Position numbers and translations under genes: made by a program
Notes under the pieces: model-generated
The model's input: the letters and a program-made list of their open reading frames with translations, nothing else
What the model was told of the DNA's origin: nothing
Databases searched by the model: none
Part shown: one piece after another, positions 51,312-59,686 of the stretch
How the letters are laid out: each line of letters opens with the position of its first letter
How positions within the stretch are numbered: the stretch's first letter is position 1
Source of the DNA: Armatimonadota bacterium
GTDB lineage: Bacteria > Armatimonadota > Zipacnadia > UBA1398 > JAKPQA01
DNA: 64,000 nt
Direction of reading: 5' to 3'
Assembly: GCA_029547025.1 (NCBI GenBank)
Contig: JAKPQA010000182.1
Coordinates: 1 to 64,000, forward strand

Positions 51312-51342
51312 GGCTTGGCTGCTGCCCAAACCGGCTCTCGCC

Positions 51343-51371
51343 TTGACAGCCGCCCCGACGCGCGGGTTACC
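51343..51371 (+). promoter_or_regulatory. Promoter-like element with TTGACA -35
   Basis: TTGACA (51343-51348) is a perfect -35 hexamer. At 17-18 bases spacing the -10 candidate is only GTTACC/TTACCC, weakly similar to TATAAT. The leader to the GTG at 51430 would be about 50 bases. Confidence 0.35.
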
Positions 51372-51429
51372 CTGAGAGAGTGCCCAATCCGCCGGGCGCC
51401 GGATCGCACGGCGCCGAGAGGAGCCCGCG

Positions 51430-52806
51430 GTGCTGCATTTCGACAAGCGCTCGCGCCTGTTCTACGTCAACCTGCGTCCCACACGGCTGGAGGATGTGCC
51501 CGAGCCCAATCTCTACCGTGAGATCTTCCCGTACAGCCAGTTCCCCAAAATCCCATTCAGCAACGAGCGGGTGCCCACACTCATCCCCGAGGAGACCTGG
51601 GTCACCGACACGACCTTCCGCGATGGACAGCAGTCGCGTCCGCCGTACACGGTCGACCAGATCGTCACGCTCTACAAGTTCCTCCACCGCCTGGGAGGCC
51701 CGAAAGGGCTGATTCGGCAGTCGGAGTTCTTCCTCTACTCGAAACGTGATCGCGAGGCAGTCGAGAAGTGCCTCGAACTGGGGTACGAGTGGCCGCAGAT
51801 CACCGGCTGGATCCGCTCCGTCAAGAGCGACTTCGAGCTGGTGAAACAGATGGGGCTCAAGGAGACCGGCATTCTCATGTCGTGCTCCGACTACCACATC
51901 TTCCTGAAGCTTCGGCGAAGCCGCGGTGAGGCCATGGCCATGTACCTGGATCTCGCTCGCGCCGCTCTGGACGAGGGGATCACGCCTCGCTGCCATTTCG
52001 AGGACATCACCCGGGCCGACTTCGAGGGCTTCGTGGTGCCCTTCGCCGTCGAACTCATGAAGCTGGCCGAAACGTACGACGCTCCTGTCAAGGTTCGTAT
52101 GTGTGACACTCTGGGCTTCGGTGTGCCCTATGTAGGTGCCGACTTGCCGCGGTCTGTGGCCAAGATCACCTATCTGCTGCACCAGCGGGCCGGTGTGCCT
52201 TCGGAGTGGCTCGAGTGGCATGGGCACAATGACTTTCACAAGGTGCTCGTCAACGCGACCACGGCCTGGCTGCATGGGTGCTGCGCCTCGAACGGCACAC
52301 TGCTTTCGATTGGGGAGCGTACGGGCAACCCGCCCATCGAGGGCCTCGTGGTCGAGCACGCCATGCTGTGGGGCGAGACTGAGGGTGTGGACTATTCAGT
52401 CATTAGCGAAATTGCGGACTACTACCGCACGGAGATCGGCTACGAGATTCCCCCGATCTACCCGTTGGTCGGCCGCGACTTCAACGTCACCCGGGCAGGC
52501 ATCCATGCCGATGGCCTGCTTAAGAACGAGGAGATCTACAATCCGTTCGACACCGAGCGGGTTCTCGGATCGGCTCCCAGTGTGGCCCTCACAGACAAGA
52601 GCGGGGTCGCTGGCGTGATCCATTGGGTGCAGGATCACTACCATCTACCTGAGCCTCTGGCGAAAGATGATCCCCGAATTCGGCAGATTTTCGCCTGGAT
52701 CGAGGCCGAGTACGAGGATGGCCGAGTGGCCGCCCTCAGTGACGAGGAGCTCCATGCGCAGGTCCGTGAGGCCTTCGGCGACGGTATGAAGCGCAAGCCC
52801 CGCTAG
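51430..52806 (+). CDS. Citrate (Re)-synthase-like / isopropylmalate synthase-related enzyme
   Basis: A 458-residue HMGL-type aldolase-fold enzyme. The signature is DTTFRDGQQSRPPYT, then GLIRQSEFFLYSKRDREAVEKC, CHFEDITRADFEGFVVPF, the metal-site WHGHNDFHK and IGERTGNPPIEGLV, and RDFNVTRAGIHADGLLKNEEIYN. This arrangement is closer to citrate (Re)-synthase than to LeuA: the length is right and the C-terminal LeuA regulatory domain is missing. It would condense acetyl-CoA with oxaloacetate using a divalent metal. The annotation is by memory of family motifs; homocitrate synthase-type specificity is the alternative. GAGAGGAG precedes GTG 51430. It stands alone between regulatory repeats and converges on dnaN. 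Confidence 0.75.
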   Translation: MLHFDKRSRLFYVNLRPTRLEDVPEPNLYREIFPYSQFPKIPFSNERVPTLIPEETWVTDTTFRDGQQSRPPYTVDQIVTLYKFLHRLGGPKGLIRQSEFFLYSKRDREAVEKCLELGYEWPQITGWIRSVKSDFELVKQMGLKETGILMSCSDYHIFLKLRRSRGEAMAMYLDLARAALDEGITPRCHFEDITRADFEGFVVPFAVELMKLAETYDAPVKVRMCDTLGFGVPYVGADLPRSVAKITYLLHQRAGVPSEWLEWHGHNDFHKVLVNATTAWLHGCCASNGTLLSIGERTGNPPIEGLVVEHAMLWGETEGVDYSVISEIADYYRTEIGYEIPPIYPLVGRDFNVTRAGIHADGLLKNEEIYNPFDTERVLGSAPSVALTDKSGVAGVIHWVQDHYHLPEPLAKDDPRIRQIFAWIEAEYEDGRVAALSDEELHAQVREAFGDGMKRKPR

Positions 52807-52840
52807 TGCGACCGTAGCACGCCAAGGCGCAGACGCGACC

Positions 52841-52900
52841 AAGCTGGGGACAGATCCCATCCCTCCCGACGTGCCGTGGAGATCAGCCTGTCCCCAGCTT
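52841..52900. terminator. Long inverted repeat between convergent genes
   Basis: AAGCTGGGGACAG and CTGTCCCCAGCTT are perfect 13-bp complements separated by 34 bases, with TTTCT after the right arm. It sits between the citrate synthase-like gene (+) and dnaN (-), so a bidirectional terminator or REP-like element is likely. Confidence 0.65.
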
Positions 52901-52908
52901 TCTGGGCT

Positions 52909-54015
52909 CTAGCCCACCTGCATTGGCATCAGGATGTACCGATAGCCGTCGTCGCCCATGGGGCACACGAGACCGGACTCGAGGGGACCGCGCAGATCAA
53001 TCCAGATCTCCTCGGCATCCATCACGTTCAACGAATCAAGTAGGTACCGTGCGTTGAACCCGATGCTGACCGGCGGTCCCTCTAGAGTGGCCGCAAGCTC
53101 CTCGTGGCCTGTGCCCACTTCCTGGCTATCCGCCGTAATGGTGATCCCGTCGTCTTTGATGCCCAGGATGATCTTGTTGGCATCCTCGCGGGCCACAATG
53201 GCGGCGCGCCGCAGAGCCTGACGGAAGCTTTCGGCCTCCACGGTGACCCGGGTCTGGTGGTCTTTGGGAACGACCTTCTCCCAGTTGGGGAACTCCCCCT
53301 CAATCAGACGAGACTGCACGGCCACTCGACCCAGACGGAACTGGGCCTGATTCTCACCGATGCAGATCTCGCACTGCTCCTCACTGACCGCGTTCAGGAC
53401 GCGGAGCAGCTCGCCATAGATGCGGCCCGGTATGATCGCGCTGGCCGGGGCACTCACGGGCTCGTCCAGGTTTCCCTTGGCCCAGGCCAACCGATGGGTG
53501 TCGGTGGCGACCAGCATGATCGTATCTGCCGTCAGCTGCGTGAGAACACCCGTGAGGATGGGGCGTGTCTCGTCCACCGAGGTGGCGAATGAGGTGCTAC
53601 GGATTAGCTGCCGGAAGCGAGCGCGGTTCACCAGCGCGCGGGCACCTTCAGTCAGGAGCGGAAGACGCGGGAACTCCTCAGCTGGAAGGCCGTGGATCTC
53701 GTACCGGGAGCCACCACAGGTGATGGTCACCACCTGGCGCTCATCCACCTCGATGGTGATCTCGGCCTCAGGCATACTCCCCACAACCTCCGCGAGGATG
53801 CGCGCGGGGATCGTGGCCCCGCCCCGGGCCTCCACCTTCACCGCCAGGGTGCACTCGATGCCAAACTCGAGGTCGTAGGCCACCAGGCAGAGCGTGTCAT
53901 CATCGGCCTCGAGCAGCACATTGTTGAGGATGGGCAGCGTGCTGCGTCCCGAGACCGCGCGCTGCACGGTCTGGATGGCTTCATAGAGCTCGTCCTTGGC
54001 ACACCGGATCTTCAT
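52909..54015 (-). CDS. dnaN: DNA polymerase III beta subunit (sliding clamp)
   Basis: A 368-residue beta clamp with three repeated domains. Landmarks are MKIRCAKDELYEAIQTVQRAVSGRSTLPILNNVLLEA, GGSRYEIHGLPAEEFPRLP, LTGVLTQLTADTIMLVATDTHRLAWA and the C-terminal GYRYILMPMQ. It tethers the replicase to DNA as a dimer. AGGAAG precedes ATG 54015. It lies downstream of dnaA in the same direction, with 283 bases between containing DnaA-box-like sequences. The length is normal (E. coli 366). recF, often next to dnaN, is not in the following position here; the convergent neighbour is the citrate synthase-like gene. Confidence 0.95.
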   Translation of the reverse strand: MKIRCAKDELYEAIQTVQRAVSGRSTLPILNNVLLEADDDTLCLVAYDLEFGIECTLAVKVEARGGATIPARILAEVVGSMPEAEITIEVDERQVVTITCGGSRYEIHGLPAEEFPRLPLLTEGARALVNRARFRQLIRSTSFATSVDETRPILTGVLTQLTADTIMLVATDTHRLAWAKGNLDEPVSAPASAIIPGRIYGELLRVLNAVSEEQCEICIGENQAQFRLGRVAVQSRLIEGEFPNWEKVVPKDHQTRVTVEAESFRQALRRAAIVAREDANKIILGIKDDGITITADSQEVGTGHEELAATLEGPPVSIGFNARYLLDSLNVMDAEEIWIDLRGPLESGLVCPMGDDGYRYILMPMQVG

Positions 54016-54298
54016 GTCTTCCTAGCCTCCGACGCAGAGTGGCTATCTGCTGGAACGGGTTATCCCCAACCCGAAGATCTCACTATGATTCTGAGAAGAG
54101 TATATGTCCCAAGACGCCCTCGTCTTAAGAGCGTGGACCCTGTGGATAACTGGCCGCAAGCACGCTAGGATGCGGTATGGCAGGTGGAAAACCCTCTGGA
54201 TAACCCTCAAGTTCTTTCCCCGGTATCCACCGGTTGCCCTCCCGATAGAGATATCCACGCATGGTGCACAGCGTTTCCACGGTGCGGATGTGGATGAT
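54016..54298. promoter_or_regulatory. dnaA-dnaN intergenic region with DnaA boxes
   Basis: One perfect DnaA box (TTATCCACA on the minus strand) lies at 54141-54149. Near matches are TTATCCCCA at 54060-54068 and TTATCCAGA (minus) at 54195-54203. Degenerate TATCCAC cores occur near 54224 and 54252. The stretch also contains relatively AT-rich sequence (CACTATGATTCTGAGAAG, 54081-54098). It is either part of a bipartite origin or a DnaA-controlled dnaN promoter. Confidence 0.7.
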
Positions 54299-55720
54299 TC
54301 AGTCGCCTTCGCCGAGTGAGTCCGGTGATCGGATTGCCGATGTGATGTCGGCAATAAGTTGAGCCGCTCCGGTGTCCGTCTCCAACATGTCGCGCACCTT
54401 CTGGCAGGCATGGAGCACGGTGGAGTGGTCGCGGCCGCCGAAGACGGTGCCGATCTGCACGGTCGAGGCCTGGCCGAGTTCTCGGGCGAGGTACATGGCG
54501 ATCTGCCGCGGCACGACGACCGCGCGATCGCGCCGTTTGCCGGCAAGTTCCTCAGGCTTGAGGCCAAAGTGCCGGGCCACAGCATCCCGAACCTGGCGGG
54601 GCGTAATCCGAACATGGCCGTCGCGCGACGCATAGTCAGCCAGCCATTCCCGTGCGGTCTCAAGCGTAATGTTCGATCCCGTGAGACTGGCACTGGCAAT
54701 GACCCGTGTCAGAGCGCCCTCGAGAGCCCGCACACTGGATCGGACCATGTCAGCGATGTATTTGAGGACCTCATCGGGAACGCGTGCCTGTTCGCTGGAT
54801 GCCTTGCGTTGCAGGATGGCGAAGCGCGTCTCCTCATCGGGCATCCTGATATCCGTGAGGAGTCCCATCTCAAAACGCGACCGCAGGCGATCATCCATGA
54901 TCTGCAGATCCTGCGGGGTACGGTCACTGGATATGACAATCTGCTTGTTGGTCTCGTAGAGTGCATTGAAGGTATGAAAGAACTCTGCTTCCGTGCGGGA
55001 CTGCTCCTTGGAGGCAATGAACTGGATGTCGTCCACGAGCCACAGGTCCACGGTCCGATAGGCCTGCCGAAACGCGTCGGTCCGGCCGTCGCGGATGGCA
55101 GTGACCACGTGATTTAGAAATGTTTCCCCAGATATATAAACGACGCGGATGCCGGGGTTGGCCTGAAGAGCATGGTGTCCGATGGCCTGCATCAGGTGGG
55201 TCTTGCCGAGCCCAACACCCCCGTAGATGAAGAGGGGGTTATATGTGCGTCCGGGCGAGTTGGCCACATTCTGGGCCGCGGCATGGGCCAAACGGTTGCT
55301 GCTGCCCACCACGAAGCAGTCGAACGTGTACCGAGGGTTGAGGGCGAGAGAGCTGAACCCGAGCATGTCGCTGCCCGAGGCCGAGGAGACCTCGGGGGCC
55401 GCCGGGGTGGGCCCCTTCTCGGGTTCGACCGTGGGTGAGGCGGCGGGGCGGAGCATGACGAACTTCACGCGGATAGCCCGGCGGAGCTGGTCGGAGAGCA
55501 CGGACTCGAACGTACGGGAATAGCGTTCCTCGAGGCGGGATCGGGCGAACTCGTTGGTGGCGCCGATGGTCAGAATGGGGCCCTCAAGGCTAACCGGACG
55601 CAGGTTGTCTAAGTAAGCGTTCCGTGCCCAATCACCCATTTGGGCACCGATGTCCCTGATCGCGCCATGCCAGGCCCGATCCAGCTCCGCCGTCAGGCCT
55701 CCTGACTCCCTGCGATGCAT
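54299..55720 (-). CDS. dnaA: Chromosomal replication initiator DnaA
   Basis: A 473-residue DnaA. Domain I covers about residues 1-85 (WARNAYLDNLRPVSLEGPILTI), followed by a Pro/Glu-rich linker. The AAA+ domain shows PLFIYGGVGLGKTHLMQAIGHH (Walker A), LWLVDDIQFIASKE (Walker B), SSDRTPQDL (sensor I) and DRLRSRFEMGLL (box VII). Domain IV has the helix-turn-helix signature GGRDHSTVLHACQKV. ATG 55720 is chosen because GAGGAG lies 10 bases upstream; the track start 55780 adds a Gly-rich extension. It binds TTATCCACA boxes, which occur on both sides of this gene. The gene order is HATPase-wHTH gene, dnaA, dnaN, all leftward. Confidence 0.96.
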   Translation of the reverse strand: MHRRESGGLTAELDRAWHGAIRDIGAQMGDWARNAYLDNLRPVSLEGPILTIGATNEFARSRLEERYSRTFESVLSDQLRRAIRVKFVMLRPAASPTVEPEKGPTPAAPEVSSASGSDMLGFSSLALNPRYTFDCFVVGSSNRLAHAAAQNVANSPGRTYNPLFIYGGVGLGKTHLMQAIGHHALQANPGIRVVYISGETFLNHVVTAIRDGRTDAFRQAYRTVDLWLVDDIQFIASKEQSRTEAEFFHTFNALYETNKQIVISSDRTPQDLQIMDDRLRSRFEMGLLTDIRMPDEETRFAILQRKASSEQARVPDEVLKYIADMVRSSVRALEGALTRVIASASLTGSNITLETAREWLADYASRDGHVRITPRQVRDAVARHFGLKPEELAGKRRDRAVVVPRQIAMYLARELGQASTVQIGTVFGGRDHSTVLHACQKVRDMLETDTGAAQLIADITSAIRSPDSLGEGD

Positions 55721-55812
55721 CCCGCTCAGCTCCTCAGTCCCATACAACCCGGACCCGTACCCGGATCCGCCCCGCACCACTCGCCGCTCACCCCACCCTC
55801 GTTAACCTGGGG

Positions 55813-56646
55813 TCATGTCCCCGTGAATGAGCGCACCAACTCCAGACCTTCCGCGGTGAGAACGCGCTTCCCCTTACCCACGTACTGCACCAGCCCCATG
55901 GCCTCCATGCGCCCCATCTCGCGATGAGCCGTCGCCAAGGCGACTCCGAGCTCCTTGGCGAGGACTGAAGGGCCTGCATGCTGACTCTCGGCCAGCACCA
56001 GAAGCGCCCGCTTCTGCCGTTCGTTGAGGTGGAAGCCCGGGCGGAGTCCGGCAGCCAGTCGGGGCGCACCCGGAGCGGACGCATCGACCGGAGCCTGCAG
56101 CGGTTCGGCGAGCGTGACCACGGCGCCCCGACCAAGGTTGTCCTCGACCCGAACGCTCCCTTGGAGGCGGCTCATGCTCTCGGACGCCACCACGAACCCG
56201 GAGCCCACGCCTTTGATGTACTGCCGCATCCACGGAGCAGCCGTCGTGAACCCTGGCAACATGCAGCGCTCCTTGTCCGGGATACCGCATCCCTGGTCCG
56301 ACACGACGATCCGGTGCCCACCATCCAGGATGCTGATTGTGGCGCCGGCACACCCCGCATGGACGAGGTTCTCCACGATCTCTCGGATGGCCGTGTGAGC
56401 GATCCGGCCCCCGAGTTCCCGGGCCAGCGCGTAAGTCCGAATGCTGGCGCGTCCCAGCAACTCCGTGAGCGATCCGGCCGTGACATCCTCGACCATCGGA
56501 GCCTCCAGCCCCTCGCGGTAGACCGCAATTCGGATGGAGGAACCCGAATCCTTCCGGCCCATCGGAGGGCCAGGACGGGAAAGCAGCCGGGCATGTTTCC
56601 AGGTTCTTCCGTGGGGAGCGAAAGGCTTTCGGATACGGACTCTCAC
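55813..56646 (-). CDS. HATPase-winged helix regulator next to dnaA
   Basis: A 277-residue protein with a GHKL-type ATP-binding domain and a C-terminal winged helix. ATP-site motifs are REIVENLVHAGC (N box), VVSDQGCGIPDKE (G1) and GVGSGFVVASESMSRLQG (G2). The C-terminus is NERQKRALLVLAESQHAGPSVLAKELGVALATAHREMGRMEAMGLVQ, a MarR/ArsR-like DNA-binding fold. GGGGAGG lies 7 bases before GTG 56646, which is why I keep the long start. There is no histidine-kinase dimerisation domain, so it is not a sensor kinase. It resembles an anti-sigma-type ATPase joined to a DNA-binding domain. Its position between the DnaA-box cluster and dnaA suggests control of replication or sporulation-like development, which is inference. 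Confidence 0.78.
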   Translation of the reverse strand: MRVRIRKPFAPHGRTWKHARLLSRPGPPMGRKDSGSSIRIAVYREGLEAPMVEDVTAGSLTELLGRASIRTYALARELGGRIAHTAIREIVENLVHAGCAGATISILDGGHRIVVSDQGCGIPDKERCMLPGFTTAAPWMRQYIKGVGSGFVVASESMSRLQGSVRVEDNLGRGAVVTLAEPLQAPVDASAPGAPRLAAGLRPGFHLNERQKRALLVLAESQHAGPSVLAKELGVALATAHREMGRMEAMGLVQYVGKGKRVLTAEGLELVRSFTGT

Positions 56647-57196
56647 GCCAAGACCTCCCCGGCGTACCTTGGGCTACCGTACCTATTGGACGGCACGCTT
56701 TCCGGCCCAGGGGCGGGTTCGCACGCGGACCGAAAGGTCACCTGCTTGCCTTTCACGGCTCGGAAGGCCATGGCAATCCTGTGGATAACCCGTACCACGG
56801 TGCGACCGAGTACCGCGCCCGGCGCCCCGAAGGATGCGGGCCACCGTACAGGGCCTCCAACGCTGGCGGTACAAGCCTTGGAGGCAGATCGTCGCACACC
56901 TGGAAGGTTTTCCACAGAGTTATCCACAGGTGTGGAAAAGATTCTGTCCGGGAATCTTTGGCCCGTCGCCACATCGTTGGCAAGGTGACTCCCATACGCA
57001 GGCCGGACCGGCGGCAAGCACGACGTTTCCACGGCAGTGTACGGACTCATCCCCAAGCTCCCCATCCAGAGGTGGCGGATTCTAGCGTACCCATTAGGGA
57101 GCTGCAATGGACGCAAAGGCCGTGGTTCAGCCACAGGATCAGAGGGCGCTCCTGCAGTCCGATGGGCCCGCTTTCCCCCCGGGCCAGAGAGGACCG
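56647..57196. other. Candidate origin of replication region (oriC)
   Basis: This 550-base gene-free stretch lies upstream of the leftward HATPase-wHTH/dnaA/dnaN series. DnaA boxes are clustered at 56780-56939. The rest is GC-rich with no ORF I trust. Clustered boxes next to dnaA are the usual layout of a bacterial oriC. Confidence 0.7.
56780..56939. promoter_or_regulatory. DnaA box cluster
   Basis: TTATCCACA at 56920-56928 (+) and its reverse TGTGGATAA at 56780-56788 are perfect consensus boxes. TTTTCCACA at 56908-56916 (+) and its reverse TGTGGAAAA at 56931-56939 differ at one position. Three of the four fall within 32 bases, the densest cluster in the window. Confidence 0.8.
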
Positions 57197-57646
57197 TCAG
57201 CGATGGCGGGAAATGGGGCGGCGGACGTGAAGGGTCTCGCGATCGCAGTCCTGGATGTAGCGGGCCAGGCGCGATCGGAGGGAGGGATTCGGCATGCTGA
57301 GGGCCAGGGCCACGCGAAGCTCGGACCGCGTGCTTGCGAGTTCGCGCCAGACCACCCGCGCGCCAACGGTGGGCACTCCATCGCACGCCTGGCCCGAGGA
57401 GTCCCAGGCTTGAGACGGGTCGAGGAAGGCCAGGTAGGCCACACCGGCCGATCCCGGGGCGATCGACCGCATCGTCGTGTGGGCTCGACAGGGGAGGGCG
57501 ACCCGCATGCCCGCGCAACTCAGGTCAAGCACATGGCCGCCCAAGGGCGCGGGAAGGCCGTCGATCCGGATGGCGACCGGTGCCGTGTAGGGCACGGGAC
57601 GTGCCCGGAACGCCTCACGCCGCTGGAGGACTGAAGAGTGTCGCAC
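57197..57646 (-). CDS. PilZ-domain protein
   Basis: A 149-residue protein with a PilZ fold. It opens LQRREAFRARPVPYTAPVAIR, where RREAFR is the RxxxR-type c-di-GMP site, then GHVLDLSCAGMRVALPC, the D/NxSxxG motif. The remaining strands read GVAYLAFL and VGARVVWREL. Binding of cyclic di-GMP is therefore likely, coupling the second messenger to an unknown target. The start is GTG 57646. It lies at the right end of the origin region. A second PilZ protein is at 19678-21006. Confidence 0.82.
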   Translation of the reverse strand: MRHSSVLQRREAFRARPVPYTAPVAIRIDGLPAPLGGHVLDLSCAGMRVALPCRAHTTMRSIAPGSAGVAYLAFLDPSQAWDSSGQACDGVPTVGARVVWRELASTRSELRVALALSMPNPSLRSRLARYIQDCDRETLHVRRPISRHR

Positions 57647-57755
57647 GTCGCCGCCTTGTCGCTCGACTCAGGGTTGCCGGCCGTGCCAGGAGCGCGGCTC
57701 ATAAGAGTCTTCGGCAGACAGAGACCGCCCCTTGACCCGTTCGGGCACACCAAGA

Positions 57756-57789
57756 GGCCCCGCACGCGCGAGAGCGGCAGTGCGGGGCC
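57756..57789 (-). terminator. Terminator hairpin at the end of the lipoprotein operon
   Basis: GGCCCCGCAC pairs perfectly with GTGCGGGGCC across a 14-base loop. It is just past the end of the leftward lipoprotein gene at 57818 and probably ends that operon's transcript. Confidence 0.65.
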
Positions 57790-57817
57790 GGCGATGTGAG
57801 TCGATAGATGCCCGAGC

Positions 57818-58273
57818 CTAGAGACTGGGTGGGCTCGGCGGCAGCTCGGTGTTGAGCGTGATGTTCCCGAGGTTCAGACTCGGCTCGGTGGCCGTGAGCC
57901 GGAAGGTGCCCGAAGAGCCACGGAGGCTTCGCCCACTGACGACCGCCTGCGCGATAACCTGGACATCCCGGTTCGCCGCCACACTGGCGAAGGAGAACTC
58001 GCCCACGGCGTTGGTCGTGGTGGTCGCCAGCGGCGTGGTCAGATCTGAGGCAGCCACGAGCTGGCATGTGGCCGAGGCCACCGGCGCGCCGGAGGCGTTG
58101 ACCACCACACCCACGATGGTGCCATCGGCCAGACCACCATTTCCGTTGTTGTTATTGTTGTTATCGCCATAGTCCGGCACCAGGCCGCCGCCGCCACAAC
58201 CGGAGAAACCCACGGCCACAGCGACTGCGAGGCAGACAATGAGCACCGCCACACGCCGGGTTTGCATGTTCAT
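57818..58273 (-). CDS. Lipoprotein with Asn-rich linker and carboxypeptidase-regulatory-like domain
   Basis: A 151-residue lipoprotein. The signal and lipobox (VGFSGC) lead to a Gly/Asn-rich linker (DYGDNNNNNNGNGG), then one CarboxypepD-regulatory-like beta sandwich (GTIVGVVVNASGAPVASATCQL, TTTTNAVGEFSFASV). Such domains act as structural or ligand-binding modules on the surface. I start at ATG 58273. It follows the 384-residue repeat lipoprotein by 258 bases, so it may be in the same operon or have its own promoter. The function is unknown. Confidence 0.72.
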   Translation of the reverse strand: MNMQTRRVAVLIVCLAVAVAVGFSGCGGGGLVPDYGDNNNNNNGNGGLADGTIVGVVVNASGAPVASATCQLVAASDLTTPLATTTTNAVGEFSFASVAANRDVQVIAQAVVSGRSLRGSSGTFRLTATEPSLNLGNITLNTELPPSPPSL

Positions 58274-58531
58274 GCGATGACGCCTCCCACGGACCCATTC
58301 TCCGAGGCCCGGCCATGTCCTGCGCCCGAGCCGCGCCATAGTATTCACCCGAAGCCGAGCGAGACCTGTCGCCACCGTCAGGCACCGGCAGACGATCCAG
58401 AGATCCGTGTCTCGCACCGAATCTAACGAACACGGGCGCCGGACCGTCTCGGGAATCGACACCCGCAGCGGCCCCGTTGTCCCAATGGGCCGGGAGACAT
58501 GCCGGTTCATCGCCAGACCACGGCCGCGATC

Positions 58532-59686
58532 TCAAGTGCCATGCACCAGAGTCAGATCGACGTCGCGGCGGACCTCGCCGGGGAGGATGCTGACAGTGAC
58601 CTCCGCGGCGTCGAACCCGGGGAGACTGGCGCGGACCACATAGTCGCCCGCAGGCACGAGGACACCGTACCAGGTGCCCCTCTCAATGATATAGCGCGCG
58701 GCGGGCGAGCTGGCGCCCACGGGCGTCACCACCACGGTCACACCGGCCGCCGAAGCCAAGCCCTCGACGGTGACATTGCCGCCGATGTTGTAGGCCGTCG
58801 GGGGCGGGTCCTCGCTGATGGATGACATCTGGATCTGGATGGGATCGCTTTCGGCCAGGATCAGAGCCGACACGTAGGCCGGGTCGTAGCCCTGGAGCGT
58901 GGCCGAGAAGGTGCGCACGCCGACCAGCACGCTCGAGAGTGTGAAGGCTCCGGCCGAGTCGGTGGTGGCGGTGTCTGTCGACTCATCGACGGCGACCAGG
59001 ACCCCGGCCAGGGGCTCGCGCGTCTTGACGTCGACGACGGTCCCTCTCACCGGAACTCGCGCCGTCCCGGGCGTGAGTTTTAGATTGATGAACCGATTAG
59101 AGCCCTGGCCCGGCAGTACCGTGACGACCTGCTTGGCGGGAATGTAGCCTTCGAGCGTCGCCGTGACGCTGGTCTCGCCCACGGGGATCCCGCTGATCTG
59201 GAACTTGCCCTCACTGGATGTGTGAGCCGTCTGCTGATCGACCACGGTGCCCAGGCGCTCGACCGTGGCGGTGACCGGGATCTGAGCGAGGGGCTCGCCG
59301 GTGCTCGAGTTGGTGAGCTGCCCGTTGATGGTGCCGGCCTGCAGCTCGTCAGCCACCGCATGGAGGGCGACGACCAGGTCTCCCGCAGACTGCAGGTTCA
59401 GGCCCTCGTCGATGGTGCGGTAGCCATCGCGCGAGACCGTGAGGTAGGTGTTCATGCTCTCGACGGGGATGTCGTCGAACCGGAAGCCGCCCTCGGCGTC
59501 GGTCCGCGTCTGAAGCCCCGAGAGCACGACCACCGCATCGGCCACCGGTTCGGCCGGGTCGGTACCGTATACGACGACCCGACCGATGGCCACCGCATAG
59601 GTCTGGAACTCTCGCGGCGCACAGCCCCCCAGCGCGCACAGGGCCAGACAGACCGCCAGCGCTCCAGCGGAGGTCACCCGGCTCAT
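58532..59686 (-). CDS. Lipoprotein with tandem carboxypeptidase-regulatory-like domains
   Basis: A 384-residue lipoprotein (lipobox CALGGC). It carries about four repeats of the same beta-sandwich: IGRVVVYGTDPAEPVADAVVVL...TRTDAEGGFRFDDIP; GTINGQLTNSSTGEPLAQIPVTA...TSSEGKFQISGIP; RGTVVDVKTREPLAGVLVAV...TTDSAGAFTLSSV; and IGGNVTVEGLASAAGVTVVV with PAGDYVVRASLPGFD. These are carboxypeptidase-regulatory-like domains, common in surface proteins of large-genome bacteria. Its start overlaps the end of the 899-residue lipoprotein gene by four bases, so the two are coupled. A likely role is surface attachment or assembly with that protein. Confidence 0.8.
   Translation of the reverse strand: MSRVTSAGALAVCLALCALGGCAPREFQTYAVAIGRVVVYGTDPAEPVADAVVVLSGLQTRTDAEGGFRFDDIPVESMNTYLTVSRDGYRTIDEGLNLQSAGDLVVALHAVADELQAGTINGQLTNSSTGEPLAQIPVTATVERLGTVVDQQTAHTSSEGKFQISGIPVGETSVTATLEGYIPAKQVVTVLPGQGSNRFINLKLTPGTARVPVRGTVVDVKTREPLAGVLVAVDESTDTATTDSAGAFTLSSVLVGVRTFSATLQGYDPAYVSALILAESDPIQIQMSSISEDPPPTAYNIGGNVTVEGLASAAGVTVVVTPVGASSPAARYIIERGTWYGVLVPAGDYVVRASLPGFDAAEVTVSILPGEVRRDVDLTLVHGT

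Larger units (their letters stand above)
51084..51429. other. Intergenic region with candidate operator and promoter
   Basis: These 346 bases precede the citrate synthase-like gene. An inverted repeat lies at 51271-51311 and a promoter-like TTGACA at 51343. The stretch 51279-51303 is conspicuously AT-rich for this window. The ORFs in the track here look spurious. Confidence 0.45.

Noticed and set aside
58100-58170. AAC-rich trinucleotide tract as a CRISPR or mobile element signal
   Set aside because: It is the Asn-rich linker codons of a lipoprotein; no spacer-repeat pattern exists anywhere in the window.
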